Assembly: GCA_024275775.1 (NCBI GenBank)
Contig: JAJRYM010000072.1
Location: 1-22,215, forward strand
Source: Nitrospirota bacterium
GTDB lineage: Bacteria; Nitrospinota_A; UBA7883; JACRGQ01
Direction of reading: 5' to 3'
DNA length: 22,215 bases
Shown here: piece by piece, positions 1 through 7,598 of the stretch
Layout: every line of letters begins with the position of its first letter
Numbering within the stretch: the stretch's first letter is position 1
Program-made: the position numbers and the translations under genes
The notes under the pieces: generated by a model
The model's database searches: none
What the model was told of the DNA's origin: nothing
What the model saw: only the letters and a program-made list of their open reading frames with translations

Positions 1-743
1 CGCGCCCCGGCTAAAAGCGAGGCCGCGATAAGGGACGATTGATCCTGCGGTGCGATTACTCCGAACTTCATGAGCTGTCTCACAAGAGAGCCGGGAGCAT
101 TTTTCAGCTCGGCGCCGAGGGTGTTAAACCGGTTTTTAATGAACTCGACTTCCGACTCCTCAAGCGTTCGGAAATCGTCCACGCGAAAAGATGCGGGCGG
201 CTCCTCGTTGTTCGCGCGAAGAATTTCCATCGCCCCGCCGAATCCGTACCGGTCGATGTATTTTTTAACAATCCATTCCGGGTGTGAAACCGCCGCCGAA
301 ATTTCTTCGATGGAACTTTCTTCATTTATATCGATGCGGAACGCTTCCTTCTCCTCCGCCGCGAAACGGCGCAGAAGGGCGTTCACCAAACCGGCCGTGC
401 CGCGATGGCCGTACCTGCGCGCCAGCTTTACAGATTCGTCCACAACGGCGTGCGGAGGCACTCTTTCCATAAAGATAATCTGGTAAAGGCCGATGCGAAG
501 TATCAGAAGAATACGCGCGGGAAGTTTCTCCAGCGGGTTGCGGCATTTGCGCGCGAGGTGGTAATCCAGAAAAATCGACTGCCTCAGCACGCCGAAATAG
601 AGCGCTTTAAGAAATCGTTTGTCGTTGTCCTCCATGTCGGGACGGCTGTTAAGGAGGTTTTCCAGCAGATAGTTGGAATAGCCGTTTCTGTAAAAAGTTT
701 TAAACAGAAGTTGCAGGGCCGATTCGCGCGTTGATGCGCTCAT
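1..743 (-). CDS. rsmB: 16S rRNA m5C967 methyltransferase RsmB, N-terminal part (cut by window edge)
   Basis: RsmB uses SAM to methylate C967 of 16S rRNA; an N-terminal NusB-like domain binds RNA and a C-terminal Rossmann domain catalyses. I translated the open minus-strand frame running off the left edge and see 247 residues. It opens MSASTRESALQLLFKTF and contains the helix-rich NusB-like stretch with PHAVVDESVKLARRYG (about 98-113) followed by GLVNALLRRFA (about 117-127), a typical RsmB/NusB signature. The catalytic methyltransferase domain lies outside the window. ATG at 743 is the only start after the in-frame stop supplied by the end of the upstream HIT gene; no good Shine-Dalgarno is visible. 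It lies 39 bp downstream of the HIT gene, so co-transcription is likely. NusB itself is an alternative but the length already exceeds it. Confidence 0.9.
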   Translation of the reverse strand, partial: MSASTRESALQLLFKTFYRNGYSNYLLENLLNSRPDMEDNDKRFLKALYFGVLRQSIFLDYHLARKCRNPLEKLPARILLILRIGLYQIIFMERVPPHAVVDESVKLARRYGHRGTAGLVNALLRRFAAEEKEAFRIDINEESSIEEISAAVSHPEWIVKKYIDRYGFGGAMEILRANNEEPPASFRVDDFRTLEESEVEFIKNRFNTLGAELKNAPGSLVRQLMKFGVIAPQDQSSLIAASLLAGA

Positions 744-782
744 GTCTTTACAGGCTGGGCGTAACGTAAAAAGCGCAACCGG

Positions 783-1127
783 TCAGCCGGGAGGCCAGCC
801 CATCACCCGTCCGCCCAGTATGTGCAGATGCAGATGGTCAACCGTCTGCCCGGCCATTCTGCCCTGGTTCATCACCGTTCGGAATCCCCTGGCTTGCATT
901 CCCTTTTCCTCGGTGAGGCTGTTTACCGCCCGGAACATTTCGGCAAGCATCGGCAAATCGTCCTCGCCGATATCCGTGATGTTGGCGATATGTTTTTTGG
1001 GGATTATAAGATAATGATGCGGCGCCTGCGGATTCACATCGCGAAAACCGATAACCAGCTCGCCGTCGTAAACGATGTTGGAAGCAATCTCTCCCTTGGC
1101 GATTTTGCAGAAAATACAGCCGTCCAT
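783..1127 (-). CDS. HIT-family (HinT-like) nucleoside phosphoramidase/hydrolase
   Basis: This is a 114-residue histidine-triad protein of the HinT branch, expected to hydrolyse AMP-lysine or adenosine phosphoramidate-type substrates in the cytoplasm. The N-terminus DGCIFCKIAKGEI is the usual HinT opening. PHHYLIIPKKHIANI lies mid-protein, and the catalytic triad HLHLHILGGR is near the C-terminus. Length matches the family. The frame stays open upstream, but the family alignment starts at the ATG at 1127. That ATG sits 7 nt after a TAGAAT -10 element and has no Shine-Dalgarno, so the mRNA may be leaderless. It is probably the first gene of a HIT-rsmB unit and is divergent from ruvX. The physiological substrate is not deducible. 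Confidence 0.93.
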   Translation of the reverse strand: MDGCIFCKIAKGEIASNIVYDGELVIGFRDVNPQAPHHYLIIPKKHIANITDIGEDDLPMLAEMFRAVNSLTEEKGMQARGFRTVMNQGRMAGQTVDHLHLHILGGRVMGWPPG

Positions 1128-1134
1128 AAGCGAA

Positions 1135-1162
1135 ATTCTATTACAAACCGCTTTGCTTGCAA
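1135..1162 (-). promoter_or_regulatory. Putative sigma70-type promoter of the HIT gene
   Basis: On the minus strand TTGCAA (1157-1162) is followed after 16 bp by TAGAAT (1135-1140). The -10 ends 7 nt before the HIT start codon, which would place transcription initiation at or next to the A of ATG. The -35 overlaps the centre of a perfect dyad (1150-1165). Confidence 0.5.
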
Positions 1163-1182
1163 AGCTGAATAACCGGCCGGTT
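1150..1182. repeat. Two perfect palindromes in the HIT/ruvX divergent spacer
   Basis: GCTTTGC-TT-GCAAAGC (1150-1165) is a dyad with 7-bp arms. AACCGGCCGGTT (1171-1182) is a 12-bp perfect palindrome. Both lie in the 91-bp space between the two divergent start codons, and the first covers the proposed HIT -35. They could be operator sites or part of a cruciform; no regulator can be assigned. Confidence 0.55.
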
Positions 1183-1206
1183 TCGCATCTGCGGCGGCTT
1201 ATGGAA

Positions 1207-1212
1207 TAGAAT
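1207..1212 (+). promoter_or_regulatory. Candidate -10 element of ruvX
   Basis: TAGAAT ends 6 nt before the ruvX ATG (1219). No convincing -35 is present at 16-18 bp upstream, so the call rests on the -10 and on its similarity to the HIT and kdsD arrangements in this window. Confidence 0.35.
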
Positions 1213-1218
1213 GGGGCC

Positions 1219-1662
1219 ATGACGGACGAACAAAGCCGAGTGCTGGCGCTCGATTTCGGCGAAAAGCGGATAGGGGTGGCCGTAAGCGACCCCTTGGGCA
1301 TCACCGCCCAGCCGGTACGCACCATTCACCGGAAAGGCAAAAAGAAGGATATCGCCGAACTCTTGGAGATAATCCGCCAATACGAAGCCGTGCAGGTGGT
1401 GGTAGGCCTTCCACTGCATGCGGACGGCTCCGTGGGAGAGATAGCCAAAAAGGCTAAAAAATTCGGAGAAGCCGTCCGGGCGGCGTCCGGCCTGCCGGTT
1501 GATTATCTGGATGAGCGGTTCACCACGCTTGAAGCCAAAGAGGTGCTTCTTCAGGCCGATATGTCCCGCGAACGGAGGAAAGAGGTCATAGACAAAATGG
1601 CGGCGCAGTTGATTCTGCAGAGATATCTCGATAAAAAGGGGCGAAATTCCGCAGATTTCTGA
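1219..1662 (+). CDS. ruvX: RuvX/YqgF Holliday-junction resolvase-like RNase H-fold nuclease
   Basis: This 147-residue protein of the YqgF/RuvX family is linked in bacteria to pre-16S rRNA 5'-end processing and proposed as a Holliday-junction resolvase. The first strand VLALDFGEKRIGVAVSD (about 8-24) carries the first catalytic acidic residue. VVVGLPLHADGSVG (about 60-73) is the second conserved block, YLDERFTTLEA (about 96-106) the third, and the C-terminal VIDKMAAQLILQRYL (about 123-137) carries the last conserved Asp. Length is typical. ATG 1219 is the first usable start; an upstream in-frame ATG at 1201 runs straight into a stop. It is a single gene, divergent from HIT. No clear terminator follows it. 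Confidence 0.95.
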   Translation: MTDEQSRVLALDFGEKRIGVAVSDPLGITAQPVRTIHRKGKKKDIAELLEIIRQYEAVQVVVGLPLHADGSVGEIAKKAKKFGEAVRAASGLPVDYLDERFTTLEAKEVLLQADMSRERRKEVIDKMAAQLILQRYLDKKGRNSADF

Positions 1663-1751
1663 AACCTGCCGGGCTGACGGCCGGAGTCCGCTTCACTCAG
1701 GCGCACGCGTCGCGACCTTATAAAAGGCCTGAACGGCTCCAAAAGCGGAAT

Positions 1752-1779
1752 TTGCCCCGTACTGCGGTAAATGTATAAT
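1752..1779 (+). promoter_or_regulatory. Putative sigma70-type promoter of the glutamate synthase operon
   Basis: TTGCCC (1752-1757), a 16-bp spacer and a perfect TATAAT (1774-1779). Transcription from about 1786 would give a leader of roughly 145 nt before the GltD-like start at 1932. The remaining 1663-1751 contains no gene I can support. Confidence 0.6.
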
Positions 1780-1854
1780 AGCTTGAATTTAAAATAGTTA
1801 GCTAGAGAGCCGGCCTTTTTGATTTTGAAACTCCCGCCAAAACCTGATAGGCTT

Positions 1855-1913
1855 TAAACTCAGAGTTTAGATAGAAAAATCATCTTTTGTATTATACGGG
1901 TATCTTTCTACCC
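1855..1913 (+). promoter_or_regulatory. Leader dyad and hairpin upstream of the GltD-like gene
   Basis: TAAACTC-A-GAGTTTA (1855-1869) is a near-perfect dyad of operator type. GGGTA (1898-1902) pairs with TACCC (1909-1913) around a 6-nt loop, 10 nt before the GGAG Shine-Dalgarno at 1924-1927. Both lie in the predicted transcript of the glutamate synthase operon. Regulation by a repressor or by the leader RNA is inference. Confidence 0.35.
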
Positions 1914-1931
1914 ACAGCGAAATGGAGTGGT

Positions 1932-3497
1932 ATGATTAAAATCGCCAAGCAAGTGATATTACCCGCTTGGGAAAATAAAGTTGCTCCCTGCGGCGGTGAG
2001 TCGGGCTGTCCCGCCCGGACGAATATCGCCGGTTCGCTGTACGCGCTCAGCAGAGGCGATACCGAGCAGGCTTGGCAGATAATGATGGAAAGCCACCCTT
2101 TCCGCGCCGTTCTCGGCAGGGTCTGCTACGCTTTTTGCGAATCGCCGTGCAACCGGGGAAGTTTCGATACCCCGATATCGATACAGCATCTTGAAATGGT
2201 TATCGGCGACGAAGGTTTCGACCCCAACTGGAAAATTCCGATAGAGAAGCTGGAGAATCCTAAAAAGGTAGCGATTATCGGCGCCGGGCCGGCAGGCCTT
2301 TCGGCCGCCTATTACCTAGCCCGCGCCGGATACACGGTTGAAATTTTCGAGAAAGCCGAGAAACCGGGCGGGATGATGAGATACGGCATCCCGGAATACC
2401 GGCTTGAGAGAGCGGTGCTGGATAGAGAGATAGGTTTTATCCTCGGTCTTGGGGTGAAGCTGAGCAGTGGCTATAACGTGGACGGGGAAAAACTTAAATC
2501 GTTAAGCTCCAAGTTCGACGCCGTTATCGTAACGACCGGCGCCGGAACTCCTGTGGAAGCCAGGTTCGAGGGAAGCGACAAAGCAACGCCCGGCCTCCGG
2601 TTTCTGCAGGAGACCCAGTCCGGCCGGCGCGACTCGATGAAAGGGAAATCCGTGGTGGTAATCGGCGGCGGCAACGTGGCGATGGATACCTGCCGGACGG
2701 CCGTAAGGCTGGGCGCGAAATCCGTTACGGTTGTTTACCGCCGCACAATAGAAGAGATGCCGGCCCACATGAGCGAATATCGCGAAGCGCGGGAAGAAGG
2801 AGTGGATTTCGGATTTCTTCTCGCTCCGATTTCATGGGACGGCAAGAAAGCCGTGTTCCAGAAAAACCGGTTAAGCGAGCCGGATGAATCCGGCAGAAGA
2901 AAGCCCGAGCCGATTCTGGACGAAACCGAAGAGCTGGATACCGATATCCTTTTCACCGCTATCGGCCAGAAACCGGACGAATGGGAAAAACCGGCCGACA
3001 ACATCTTCTTCGCGGGCGACGTACTGCCCGGCGCGGAAGGAACCGTTATTCACGCCATCGCCGACGCAAGGCGCGCCGCCGATGAACTGCATCAAAAACT
3101 GTCCGGGCGGAAGCTGTTAGAAGAACCGGGCGAAGAGGTTACATACGACAAAATGAATATCGGCCGATACTATGAAAAACGGATGCGCCTTCTGGGCGCC
3201 TCTGTTTCGCCGTCCGTCAGAGCCGAAAATTTCGAGCCGTACGTTAAAAGAGTCTCCGTTGCGGAAGCGGCGGTGGAAGCCGAGCGCTGTTTTTATTGCG
3301 GAACCTGCGTGGGCGGCCTGGATAGCGCTTGCGACTGGTGTTTTCACGCCTGCCCGGACGACAGCGTTGATAAAAAACAGATTGAATGGAACCCTTCCGG
3401 CGCTTTGTTCGAAGCCAATGAAAACTGCGGCGGCTGTTCGAAATGCTGGGAATACTGCCCGCGTTATGTTGTGAGGCCGAAGGATCAGGAAATATGA
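1932..3497 (+). CDS. gltD: GltD-like NAD(P)H-dependent FAD oxidoreductase subunit of glutamate synthase, with extra C-terminal Fe-S motifs
   Basis: This 521-residue electron-entry subunit should oxidise NAD(P)H on FAD and pass electrons through iron-sulfur clusters to the FMN subunit. The N-terminal Fe-S domain shows Cys20, 26, 65, 69 and 73 (CGGESGCPART; CYAFCESPCNRG). The FAD-binding fingerprint IGAGPAGLSAAYYLARAGY is at 116-134, the NAD(P)H fingerprint VVIGGGNVAMDT at 242-253, and FAGDVLPGAEGTVIHAI at 360-376. An extension beyond ordinary GltD carries Cys453, 456, 459, 467, 470, 474 and a second group Cys499, 502, 505, 509, giving room for further [4Fe-4S] clusters. ATG 1932 is chosen because GGAG lies 4 nt before it; a TTG 45 nt upstream only adds unrelated residues. 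Its stop overlaps the next start (ATGA). Stand-alone NADPH:ferredoxin-type chemistry is an alternative, but the operon supports GOGAT. Confidence 0.88.
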   Translation: MIKIAKQVILPAWENKVAPCGGESGCPARTNIAGSLYALSRGDTEQAWQIMMESHPFRAVLGRVCYAFCESPCNRGSFDTPISIQHLEMVIGDEGFDPNWKIPIEKLENPKKVAIIGAGPAGLSAAYYLARAGYTVEIFEKAEKPGGMMRYGIPEYRLERAVLDREIGFILGLGVKLSSGYNVDGEKLKSLSSKFDAVIVTTGAGTPVEARFEGSDKATPGLRFLQETQSGRRDSMKGKSVVVIGGGNVAMDTCRTAVRLGAKSVTVVYRRTIEEMPAHMSEYREAREEGVDFGFLLAPISWDGKKAVFQKNRLSEPDESGRRKPEPILDETEELDTDILFTAIGQKPDEWEKPADNIFFAGDVLPGAEGTVIHAIADARRAADELHQKLSGRKLLEEPGEEVTYDKMNIGRYYEKRMRLLGASVSPSVRAENFEPYVKRVSVAEAAVEAERCFYCGTCVGGLDSACDWCFHACPDDSVDKKQIEWNPSGALFEANENCGGCSKCWEYCPRYVVRPKDQEI

Positions 3498-4708
3498 TAA
3501 ACACTAAAAAACGCGAGATTACTCCGGGCGATTTCGGCCTTCACGGCGTAGGCCCCGGCAGTTGCGGGCTTTACGCCGCTATCGGGGATGTTGACCTGAT
3601 GGCGTCAATCAAATCCGCCATGGAGCTTCAGGAAAGAGGCACGAACGGAGCCGGCATTTACATACGGGGAATTTATCCCGACATGAAGGAATTTTACGCT
3701 TTTCACGTGATGTACCTCAACCGCGACATAGCCAACGAGCTCGAACAGCTTATCACCGGCCACCGGCTCGGCGTAAGGCATATCGGTGAAATGGAATCGC
3801 TCGTGAAACCGGCCATCTACAGGCAGTACGCCCTGCCGGAACTTCGCCGTTATTTCGTAACGCCGCCGACCAGCGACGAAATGATGAGAAGGCATTACAC
3901 GACCAACCCGGACGTATACATGCGCAGAATCGTAGAGAAATTCAATTTGCGCAACATTGGAAAAGCCCGTATTTTCAGCTCCGGCAAAAACGTGGGCAAC
4001 TTCCACACAGCCTACGATCTCGCGACGACCGTGAAAACCTACGGACTCGAAAAATACGCCGATATGAACGTGACAGCCGTGCTTACGCATATGCGCTGGC
4101 CGACTTCAATAGTCAATGAAGGCGTATGGTACGGCATACATCCGATAGGGTTTATCAATTCCCACATCATTCATAACGGCGATCTTTCCAGTTCCCCTTC
4201 CAACAAGCAGGGCGTAAGCGCCGCCGGCGTACAGTCGATGGTCGGCACCGATTCGGAAGCCATGCTGTTGGAGCTGGATAATCTTCTTATAGAAAGAGAC
4301 CTCGGTTACCAGCAGATTGAATGGGCCATGTGCCAGATGTATCCGCAGGAAGAAGCAAAGCTCCCTCCGGAAACATTCAAAGAGTATGAAAATCTTCTGA
4401 GGAATAGCCCGGAAATCGCGCGCTTCAAAATGTCCGGGCCTTCGTCCTTTGTTTCAATTATCAGAAAAAACGGAATCTCGCGCATCCTCAGCGGCCGCGA
4501 CCGCGACGGCCTGCGCCAGCTCTGGATGGGAAGAAGCGACGACGGCAAGTCGGTCATCTGGTCGTCGGAAGAAAAGTGCATATACCAGACGGCCTTCCTT
4601 TCCGGGAAAAACTACAAATCAATTAATTGCGAGCCCGGCCGTATAACGGTGTTCGAGATGGACGACCACGGGAACCTGAATGGAGTTTTCGGTGAAACAT
4701 TACAGTAG
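3494..4708 (+). CDS. Glutamate synthase glutaminase subunit (class II glutamine amidotransferase)
   Basis: This 404-residue stand-alone protein corresponds to the N-terminal glutaminase domain of bacterial GltB; it should release ammonia from glutamine for the FMN subunit. The proposed Ntn nucleophile is Cys24 in GPGSCGLYAAIG, so about 23 residues would have to be removed to expose it. Further class II amidotransferase features are QERGTNGAGIYIRG (about 50-63), LTHMRWPTS (about 196-204), the HNGDLSSS motif and MVGTDSEAMLLELD, where the family has TDSE. It starts within the stop of the GltD-like gene (ATGA) with AGGA upstream, and its last 29 nt overlap the next gene. ORFs of this type are called gltB1 or gltA in different genomes, so no symbol is given. 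Confidence 0.9.
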   Translation: MINTKKREITPGDFGLHGVGPGSCGLYAAIGDVDLMASIKSAMELQERGTNGAGIYIRGIYPDMKEFYAFHVMYLNRDIANELEQLITGHRLGVRHIGEMESLVKPAIYRQYALPELRRYFVTPPTSDEMMRRHYTTNPDVYMRRIVEKFNLRNIGKARIFSSGKNVGNFHTAYDLATTVKTYGLEKYADMNVTAVLTHMRWPTSIVNEGVWYGIHPIGFINSHIIHNGDLSSSPSNKQGVSAAGVQSMVGTDSEAMLLELDNLLIERDLGYQQIEWAMCQMYPQEEAKLPPETFKEYENLLRNSPEIARFKMSGPSSFVSIIRKNGISRILSGRDRDGLRQLWMGRSDDGKSVIWSSEEKCIYQTAFLSGKNYKSINCEPGRITVFEMDDHGNLNGVFGETLQ

Positions 4709-6260
4709 CAAGATAGTTTACGACCCCCCCCTCCAGTGCGGAATAGGCCAGGTCGGCGGGCAGTACCGCGTGAAGGTGGACCCCGATAAATGTATCTGGT
4801 GCAGTACCTGCGTCGTCGCCTGCACCCATAATCTGACAGACCTTTCCCGCAAGGTTGGGGTATTTGAAATGCGGTCGCACGAGGTTAACGACGACGGCCG
4901 CCGAGTAAGAGAAAACGGCGGTTACCTTGTAAACGAACTGCACGTAATGGATCTGGACTGCTGTAACTGCAAGCGGTGCGTGGCCATGTGCCCCACGAAC
5001 GCCATCACGGTAGATGAAAATCCTAACTACACGGTTTTCGGCACGGGGCAGATAGGGCCCCGCGAAGTGCACGAAAACGTCCGCAGAGCCTACGGCAAGA
5101 GCATGGTCGGCTCTATGTCCAATTTCGACCGCCCGCTTGAATGGGAAGATTTTCTTATCGACGCTTCCATCATTCTCAATCCTCCCCGTGACAACCTGAA
5201 CGAGTTCGCCGGCAATCTTACCAACTGTTATCTTGGCAAACATCCAAAGCGCAGGCGCAAGGTAAACATACCGGTGTTCGACGCCCACATGAGTTACGGC
5301 TCGAACTCCCACGAGGCCATGCTCGCGAGGCTCATGGCGTCCGTAAAGCTTGGAAGGCCGTTTTTCACCGGCGAAGGTTACATACACCCGGAGTTCGCCC
5401 CGGTGTTCAAGGACTGCATCGTGCAGTTCGGAACAGGCGGGTTCGGGCCGTGGATCGATTTAACGGAATTCGGCGGCATAAGCATGAAGTACGGGCAGGA
5501 CGCCAAAAAAGGAAAGGGCGGCAAACTGCCGGCCCCGAAAAACGATTACGAAATAGCGCTTCTTCGCTGTATAGAACCTTACCGCGACGTGAACTCCCCC
5601 AACCCACAGCATCTTCAGTATTCGATAGAAGAGCTGAGGATGCGCGTCGATTCACTGCGGGCGGCGCTTGGCGAAGATAAGCTCGTGGGAGCGGACATAT
5701 ACGGCACCGCATGGAACGTTCAGCATATAGTTGTTGCTCTGGCGCAGGCGGGGTTCGACTACATAAACATACGCGGCGGAAGCGGCACCACCGGCGCCGC
5801 AGGCGCCAGCGACCTGTTCAATAAAGGGCTTAACATTCTATATTTCGGCAAAGTGGCGCACGACACCCTGCAAGAACACGGATTGCGGGAAAAGGTGAGC
5901 CTTATAGGAGAAGGGGCGTTTACGTCTCCCAAGGCCGCCATGCTCGGCCTGATGGTAGGGTTCGATTTCATCGGCACCGGTTCGCGCCATCTATACCCGC
6001 TCGGATGCACCGTGTGCAGGCGGTGCCATACCGGCCAGTGCGCGTGGGGAATAACATCCCGGAAATACGGAGACCGCATAGACCCCGAAGAAGGCGCGGA
6101 AATGATAGTGAGAATGATGCAGTCCTGGATGAGAGGCATGGAAGGCCTTGCGGCGGGGCTCGGCTTCACAACCCACGAGGATGTTGTCGGTTCCCGCAAA
6201 TTCCGGTATCACGGCACCGACCCGCTCCTGTACGAGCTGTTCGGGCGGGAGAAATTCTAG
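4680..6260 (+). CDS. Glutamate synthase central FMN-binding subunit with N-terminal 2[4Fe-4S] ferredoxin domain
   Basis: This 526-residue protein performs the synthase half-reaction: 2-iminoglutarate formed from 2-oxoglutarate and ammonia is reduced to glutamate on FMN. A ferredoxin domain has Cys38, 41, 44, 48 (CIWCSTCVVAC) and Cys94, 97, 100, 104 (CCNCKRCVAMC). The TIM-barrel core includes FGTGGFGPWIDLTEFGGI, KYGQDAKKGKGGKLP and YINIRGGSGTTGAA. Cys443, 446, 449 and 454 (CTVCRRCHTGQC) match the 3Fe-4S loop of GOGAT. This is the archaeal-type arrangement in which the ferredoxin is fused to the FMN domain. The start is ambiguous: ATG 4680 overlaps the glutaminase gene by 29 nt, while GTG 4692 has GGAG 6 nt upstream and would drop four residues. 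Confidence 0.9.
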   Translation: MEFSVKHYSSKIVYDPPLQCGIGQVGGQYRVKVDPDKCIWCSTCVVACTHNLTDLSRKVGVFEMRSHEVNDDGRRVRENGGYLVNELHVMDLDCCNCKRCVAMCPTNAITVDENPNYTVFGTGQIGPREVHENVRRAYGKSMVGSMSNFDRPLEWEDFLIDASIILNPPRDNLNEFAGNLTNCYLGKHPKRRRKVNIPVFDAHMSYGSNSHEAMLARLMASVKLGRPFFTGEGYIHPEFAPVFKDCIVQFGTGGFGPWIDLTEFGGISMKYGQDAKKGKGGKLPAPKNDYEIALLRCIEPYRDVNSPNPQHLQYSIEELRMRVDSLRAALGEDKLVGADIYGTAWNVQHIVVALAQAGFDYINIRGGSGTTGAAGASDLFNKGLNILYFGKVAHDTLQEHGLREKVSLIGEGAFTSPKAAMLGLMVGFDFIGTGSRHLYPLGCTVCRRCHTGQCAWGITSRKYGDRIDPEEGAEMIVRMMQSWMRGMEGLAAGLGFTTHEDVVGSRKFRYHGTDPLLYELFGREKF

Positions 6261-6262
6261 TT

Positions 6263-7309
6263 ATGAAAAATACGGAAAAACTTCAGGAAGCGGCTGTAGT
6301 TCTAAACGCCGAAACACCGCAGGAAGAAGTGGCCGCTCTGGCGCGGGGACGGAAAGAAATAGAAATAGACTGCGGGGTGATGGCCCTCTCGAGCAAACGG
6401 CTCAACCGCATGATTAAAGAAGCGAGAAGCGAAGGCGTTGAGCGCTTTACCCTGCACAACGTCTGCGGACAGAATCTCATCGGTTCCGGCGTGCCGGGGC
6501 CTGCGGATATAACAGTTTACGGCATGATGGGCAACCATTCATGCGCTTTCGCGGACGGCCTGAAAATAAGAACTTTTCCAACGCGGTTTCCCAATAACGT
6601 CTGGTGTCCGGGCGACGCGCAGGTGGCGATAGGCACATCGGGCAACCCGGCGGAACTCAACATCTCCGGCTCGGTGGACGACCTGTTCGCCTCGTACGCG
6701 CCATCCGGCAAATTCCGGGTCGCCGGGCAGGGAGGCAACAGGTGCGTGCTTCGCGCGGGGGCGGGCGTGCCGCAGGTCTGGCGGGAAATAGATTACGACG
6801 CATACAGGGAGATGGATGACCCTGAGCGGCTTACAGCCATGCTTCTTATGTATCAGAAACGAAGAGCGCGCATTCAAACGGTAGGGTGGGACAAATTCGT
6901 TACCGAATTCAAGAGCGAAGTTGAACGCCGTACGCCGCCGGTGATGATTTTCGGCAGAAGGGTGAAAGACTATTTCATGGAGTACGCGCAAGGCTCCATC
7001 GGGATTGTTCTCAATATGTACGATTTCGTAACTCCGGTCGGGTACTATCTCTGCTCGGGTATGACGGCGGGAACGGCGTTGATACGCGGCGAGGTTGATC
7101 AGTCGCAGCTTGGCATGCGAGTGAAAAAAACCGAGGTTAATGACGGCGACAGAAAGCTGATTATCGAAGAAACGAAAGGTTTTTACGACTGTTTTATAGA
7201 CGCGCTCGATTCGGACCGCTACAGGGAGAAACTCGACAGCCTTATGGACAGATGCGAAAAGGATAATGAGCAGTACACATCAGGTTTTGTTAAAATAGTG
7301 CCCGCATAA
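6263..7309 (+). CDS. Glutamate synthase GXGXG-domain subunit (GltB domain 3 homologue)
   Basis: This 348-residue protein is equivalent to the C-terminal right-handed beta-helix domain of large-subunit GltB, which is structural and helps hold the active-site domains together. Visible features are the glycine-rich repeats HNVCGQNLIGSGVPGPADI, VYGMMGNHSCAFADG, AQVAIGTSGNPAELNISG and SGKFRVAGQGGNRC, and a helical C-terminal tail. The start ATG 6263 is 2 nt after the FMN subunit's stop; the frame stays open upstream but only inside the previous gene. It is the last gene of the operon. With its three neighbours it completes a four-polypeptide GOGAT, so ammonia assimilation in this organism probably uses a glutamine synthetase encoded elsewhere. 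Confidence 0.85.
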   Translation: MKNTEKLQEAAVVLNAETPQEEVAALARGRKEIEIDCGVMALSSKRLNRMIKEARSEGVERFTLHNVCGQNLIGSGVPGPADITVYGMMGNHSCAFADGLKIRTFPTRFPNNVWCPGDAQVAIGTSGNPAELNISGSVDDLFASYAPSGKFRVAGQGGNRCVLRAGAGVPQVWREIDYDAYREMDDPERLTAMLLMYQKRRARIQTVGWDKFVTEFKSEVERRTPPVMIFGRRVKDYFMEYAQGSIGIVLNMYDFVTPVGYYLCSGMTAGTALIRGEVDQSQLGMRVKKTEVNDGDRKLIIEETKGFYDCFIDALDSDRYREKLDSLMDRCEKDNEQYTSGFVKIVPA

Positions 7310-7311
7310 TA

Positions 7312-7339
7312 TTGTGATGATTTTTCCATGAAATATATT
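7312..7339 (+). promoter_or_regulatory. Putative promoter of the small acidic protein gene
   Basis: TTGTGA (7312-7317), a 16-bp spacer and TATATT (7334-7339). A short leader then carries the strong Shine-Dalgarno GGGAGG at 7354-7359 before ATG 7368. Read-through from the glutamate synthase operon is also possible because no terminator is visible. Confidence 0.45.
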
Positions 7340-7367
7340 GTAAAATTATCCAAGGGAGGCGAATACT

Positions 7368-7598
7368 ATGGATTTTAGCCGTAAAGAAAAAATTTTTTCA
7401 GAAATAAACCGTCTCCTTCTTGAAGAAAATCTCAGCACGGACGAGCTTATGCCGATGCTTGAAAGCATGATCAAGCATCATCTGGACAATATCGACGATA
7501 TTGAAGAGATCGATATGTTTCAGGACAGGCTTAACGATATGATCGATGATTACGTCGAACAGCACTTCGAGGATACAATGGAGGACAACTATAACTGA
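7368..7598 (+). CDS. Small, highly acidic protein of unknown function
   Basis: I do not recognise a family. The 76-residue product has 23 Asp/Glu against 6 Lys/Arg, no Cys, no signal peptide and no membrane segment. The whole sequence looks amphipathic-helical with regular Leu/Ile/Met spacing, most densely charged in the second half (NIDDIEEIDMFQDRLNDMID). The strong Shine-Dalgarno and own promoter candidate argue that it is real. It precedes an HU/IHF-family gene in the same direction. A DNA mimic or a small regulatory partner protein is conceivable from charge alone, but nothing in the sequence proves it. Confidence 0.75.
   Translation: MDFSRKEKIFSEINRLLLEENLSTDELMPMLESMIKHHLDNIDDIEEIDMFQDRLNDMIDDYVEQHFEDTMEDNYN

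Noticed and set aside
4623..5387. 254-residue minus-strand open frame within the FMN subunit gene
   Set aside because: Antisense to conserved ferredoxin and TIM-barrel coding sequence; no recognisable motif.
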